This document shows, piece after piece, positions 4,316 through 5,378 of a DNA stretch of 5,378 nt. The first letter of the stretch is position 1; every line of letters starts with the position of its first letter. Source of the stretch: Oscillospiraceae bacterium. GTDB lineage: Bacteria; Bacillota; Clostridia; Oscillospirales; Ruminococcaceae. The position numbers and the translations under genes are program-made. The stretch lies in assembly GCA_031285645.1 (NCBI GenBank), contig JAITVU010000210.1:1-5378 (forward strand). Direction: 5' to 3'. A model generated the notes under the pieces. It was not told the origin of the DNA. It made no database searches and was given only the letters and a program-made list of their open reading frames with translations.

Positions 4316-5378
4316 ATGGTCCCCAAATTTATTAAGCGTTTATACGAGCCGCGGTATATGGTGCGCGAGCACCTGAAGCTCGGCGACATTCCGGGAACAA
4401 AAGAGGTTTTTTCCACGGCTTTTTCCGTTGCCTGGGCCTCAATAGCCGAATCTTTCCTCATTTCTCTTATTTCAATGGCCGACACCGTCATGGTCAGCAC
4501 GGTGGGCGAGCAGGCCATTGCCGCCGTGGGGCTGGTCACACAGCCCCGCTTTATCGTCCAAACGCTTGTTTTGGCGCTCAATGTGGCCGTCACATCCATT
4601 TGCGCCCGGCGCAAGGGCGAAGGCGACGCCTACAGCGCCGCGAGTTGCCTCAAGCAGGGACTCATTCTCACAGCGATATTTTCGGTTGTGCTGCCGTTGG
4701 CCACAATCCCCTTCGCCCAGCCCTTGCTGCGCTTTGCCGGCGCCCAGGACGACACCATCGTCATGGCCACGGATTATTTTCTTGTGCTGCTTGCCGGAAT
4801 GCCTTTTTGCAATATCTCCCTCACCATCAGCGCCGCCCAGCGCGGCATCGGCAACACGCGCGCATCCATGCGCATTAACATGATATCCAATATCGTGAAC
4901 CTTGTTTTCAACTACCTTTTAATCGGCGGCAACTTCGGGTTTCCGCGCCTTGGCGTTAAGGGCGCCGCCATCGCCACGGTGCTCGGCTGGATTGTCGGCC
5001 TTGTCATGGCTCTTTTGTCCGTCTCGAACAAAAGCCACTTCCTCTTCATCTATTCCAGGGACGGCTGGAAGTTTCAAAAGAGCACGCTTTCCTCGATGTA
5101 TAAAGTCGCGTCCGGCTCCTTCTTTGAGCAGATATGCATGCGCGCCGGTTTTATGACCACAACGAAAATCATAGCCGGACTCGGCACCATGATGCTGGCC
5201 GCCCACCAGATCCTTGCCAATCTCCTCAATCTCAGCTTCGCCTTTGGAGAGGGCTACGGCGTCGCGTCCTCCTCGCTTGTCGGGCAGAGCCTGGGCGCCA
5301 AACGTTCCGACATGTCCATTGTCTATGGGAAGGCCTGTCAGCGCATGTCCATCATCACGTCCACTTTTATTTTTATTA
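4316..5378 (+). CDS. MATE-family multidrug/cation efflux transporter, 3'-truncated by the window
   Basis: An open frame of 354 codons from ATG 4316 runs to the right edge without a stop; family members are about 440-460 residues, so roughly 90-100 are missing. MATE proteins are 12-helix inner-membrane exporters that swap Na+ or H+ for cationic drugs and metabolites. A short amphipathic N-terminus (1-30) precedes hydrophobic helices at about 33-55, 68-97, 114-138, 153-171, 188-205 and 212-236, a hydrophilic loop (237-258), and the start of the second six-helix repeat. The first-repeat motif MADTVMVSTVGEQAIAAVG (54-72) has its second-repeat counterpart in LGTMMLAAHQI (289-299), followed by GEGYGVASSSLVGQSLGAK (311-329). 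These are typical of the NorM/DinF-like clostridial group; the substrate cannot be told. The GAGGGA site supports the start, the 4275-4293 dyad may control it, and hairpins separate it from the HD-GYP gene. Confidence 0.92.
   Translation, partial: MVPKFIKRLYEPRYMVREHLKLGDIPGTKEVFSTAFSVAWASIAESFLISLISMADTVMVSTVGEQAIAAVGLVTQPRFIVQTLVLALNVAVTSICARRKGEGDAYSAASCLKQGLILTAIFSVVLPLATIPFAQPLLRFAGAQDDTIVMATDYFLVLLAGMPFCNISLTISAAQRGIGNTRASMRINMISNIVNLVFNYLLIGGNFGFPRLGVKGAAIATVLGWIVGLVMALLSVSNKSHFLFIYSRDGWKFQKSTLSSMYKVASGSFFEQICMRAGFMTTTKIIAGLGTMMLAAHQILANLLNLSFAFGEGYGVASSSLVGQSLGAKRSDMSIVYGKACQRMSIITSTFIFI

Noticed and set aside
4041..4376. 111-codon plus-strand open frame before the MATE gene
   Set aside because: It starts in a hairpin, reads through the operator-like dyad and overlaps the MATE start out of frame. 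It has low-complexity composition and no homology that I recognise.
4204..4614. 136-codon minus-strand open frame
   Set aside because: It is antisense to the MATE start region and has no supporting motif.
4518..5206. Several open frames of 68-121 codons on both strands
   Set aside because: All are inside the MATE coding region in other frames. Their Pro/Arg/Ala-rich products are typical shadow translations.

Overview
The window looks like a chromosomal segment from an anaerobic Firmicute, most likely of the class Clostridia. This is an inference from gene content: an HtpG chaperone, a clostridial-type duplicated P-loop ATPase, an HD-GYP protein with the N- and C-terminal extensions common in that group, and a MATE exporter with a clostridial-style N-terminus. 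It also fits the strong AGGAGG-type ribosome binding sites and moderately GC-rich genes separated by AT-rich gaps. No species can be named from the sequence alone.

Layout. Positions 2-955 (+) hold the last two thirds or so of htpG, cut by the left edge. It converges on a minus-strand gene at 1101-2201, a 366-residue P-loop ATPase of the PRK06851-like type built from two homologous halves, of which only the first keeps a Walker A motif. A 14-bp-stem hairpin at 1019-1056 lies between the two and probably ends transcription from both sides.

Positions 2202-2850 (about 650 bp) form a divergent, gene-poor region that is the most unusual part of the window. It contains a 20-bp-period tandem repeat, two overlapping inverted-repeat systems around a 33-codon Cys-rich reading frame, a strong sigma-A-like promoter, and a 100-bp MITE-like palindromic element at 2687-2786. 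The right end of that element supplies an extended -10 promoter sequence 61 bp before the next gene.

Positions 2851-3936 (+) encode an HD-GYP-domain protein, probably a cyclic-di-GMP phosphodiesterase. A 28-bp perfect palindrome follows it. A further 335 bp without a convincing gene hold two more hairpins and a 19-bp AT-rich dyad. The dyad lies 22 bp before a MATE-family efflux gene that begins at 4316 (+) and runs off the right edge.

The four genes appear to be separate transcription units: HSP90-type protein folding, an uncharacterised ATPase, c-di-GMP signalling, and drug/cation export. Nothing shows that they form one pathway. The best leads are the MITE-like element acting as a promoter or attenuator for the c-di-GMP gene, the half-dead duplicated ATPase, and the dyad in front of the efflux gene. 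I did not find a defence island, CRISPR array, tRNA or rRNA.
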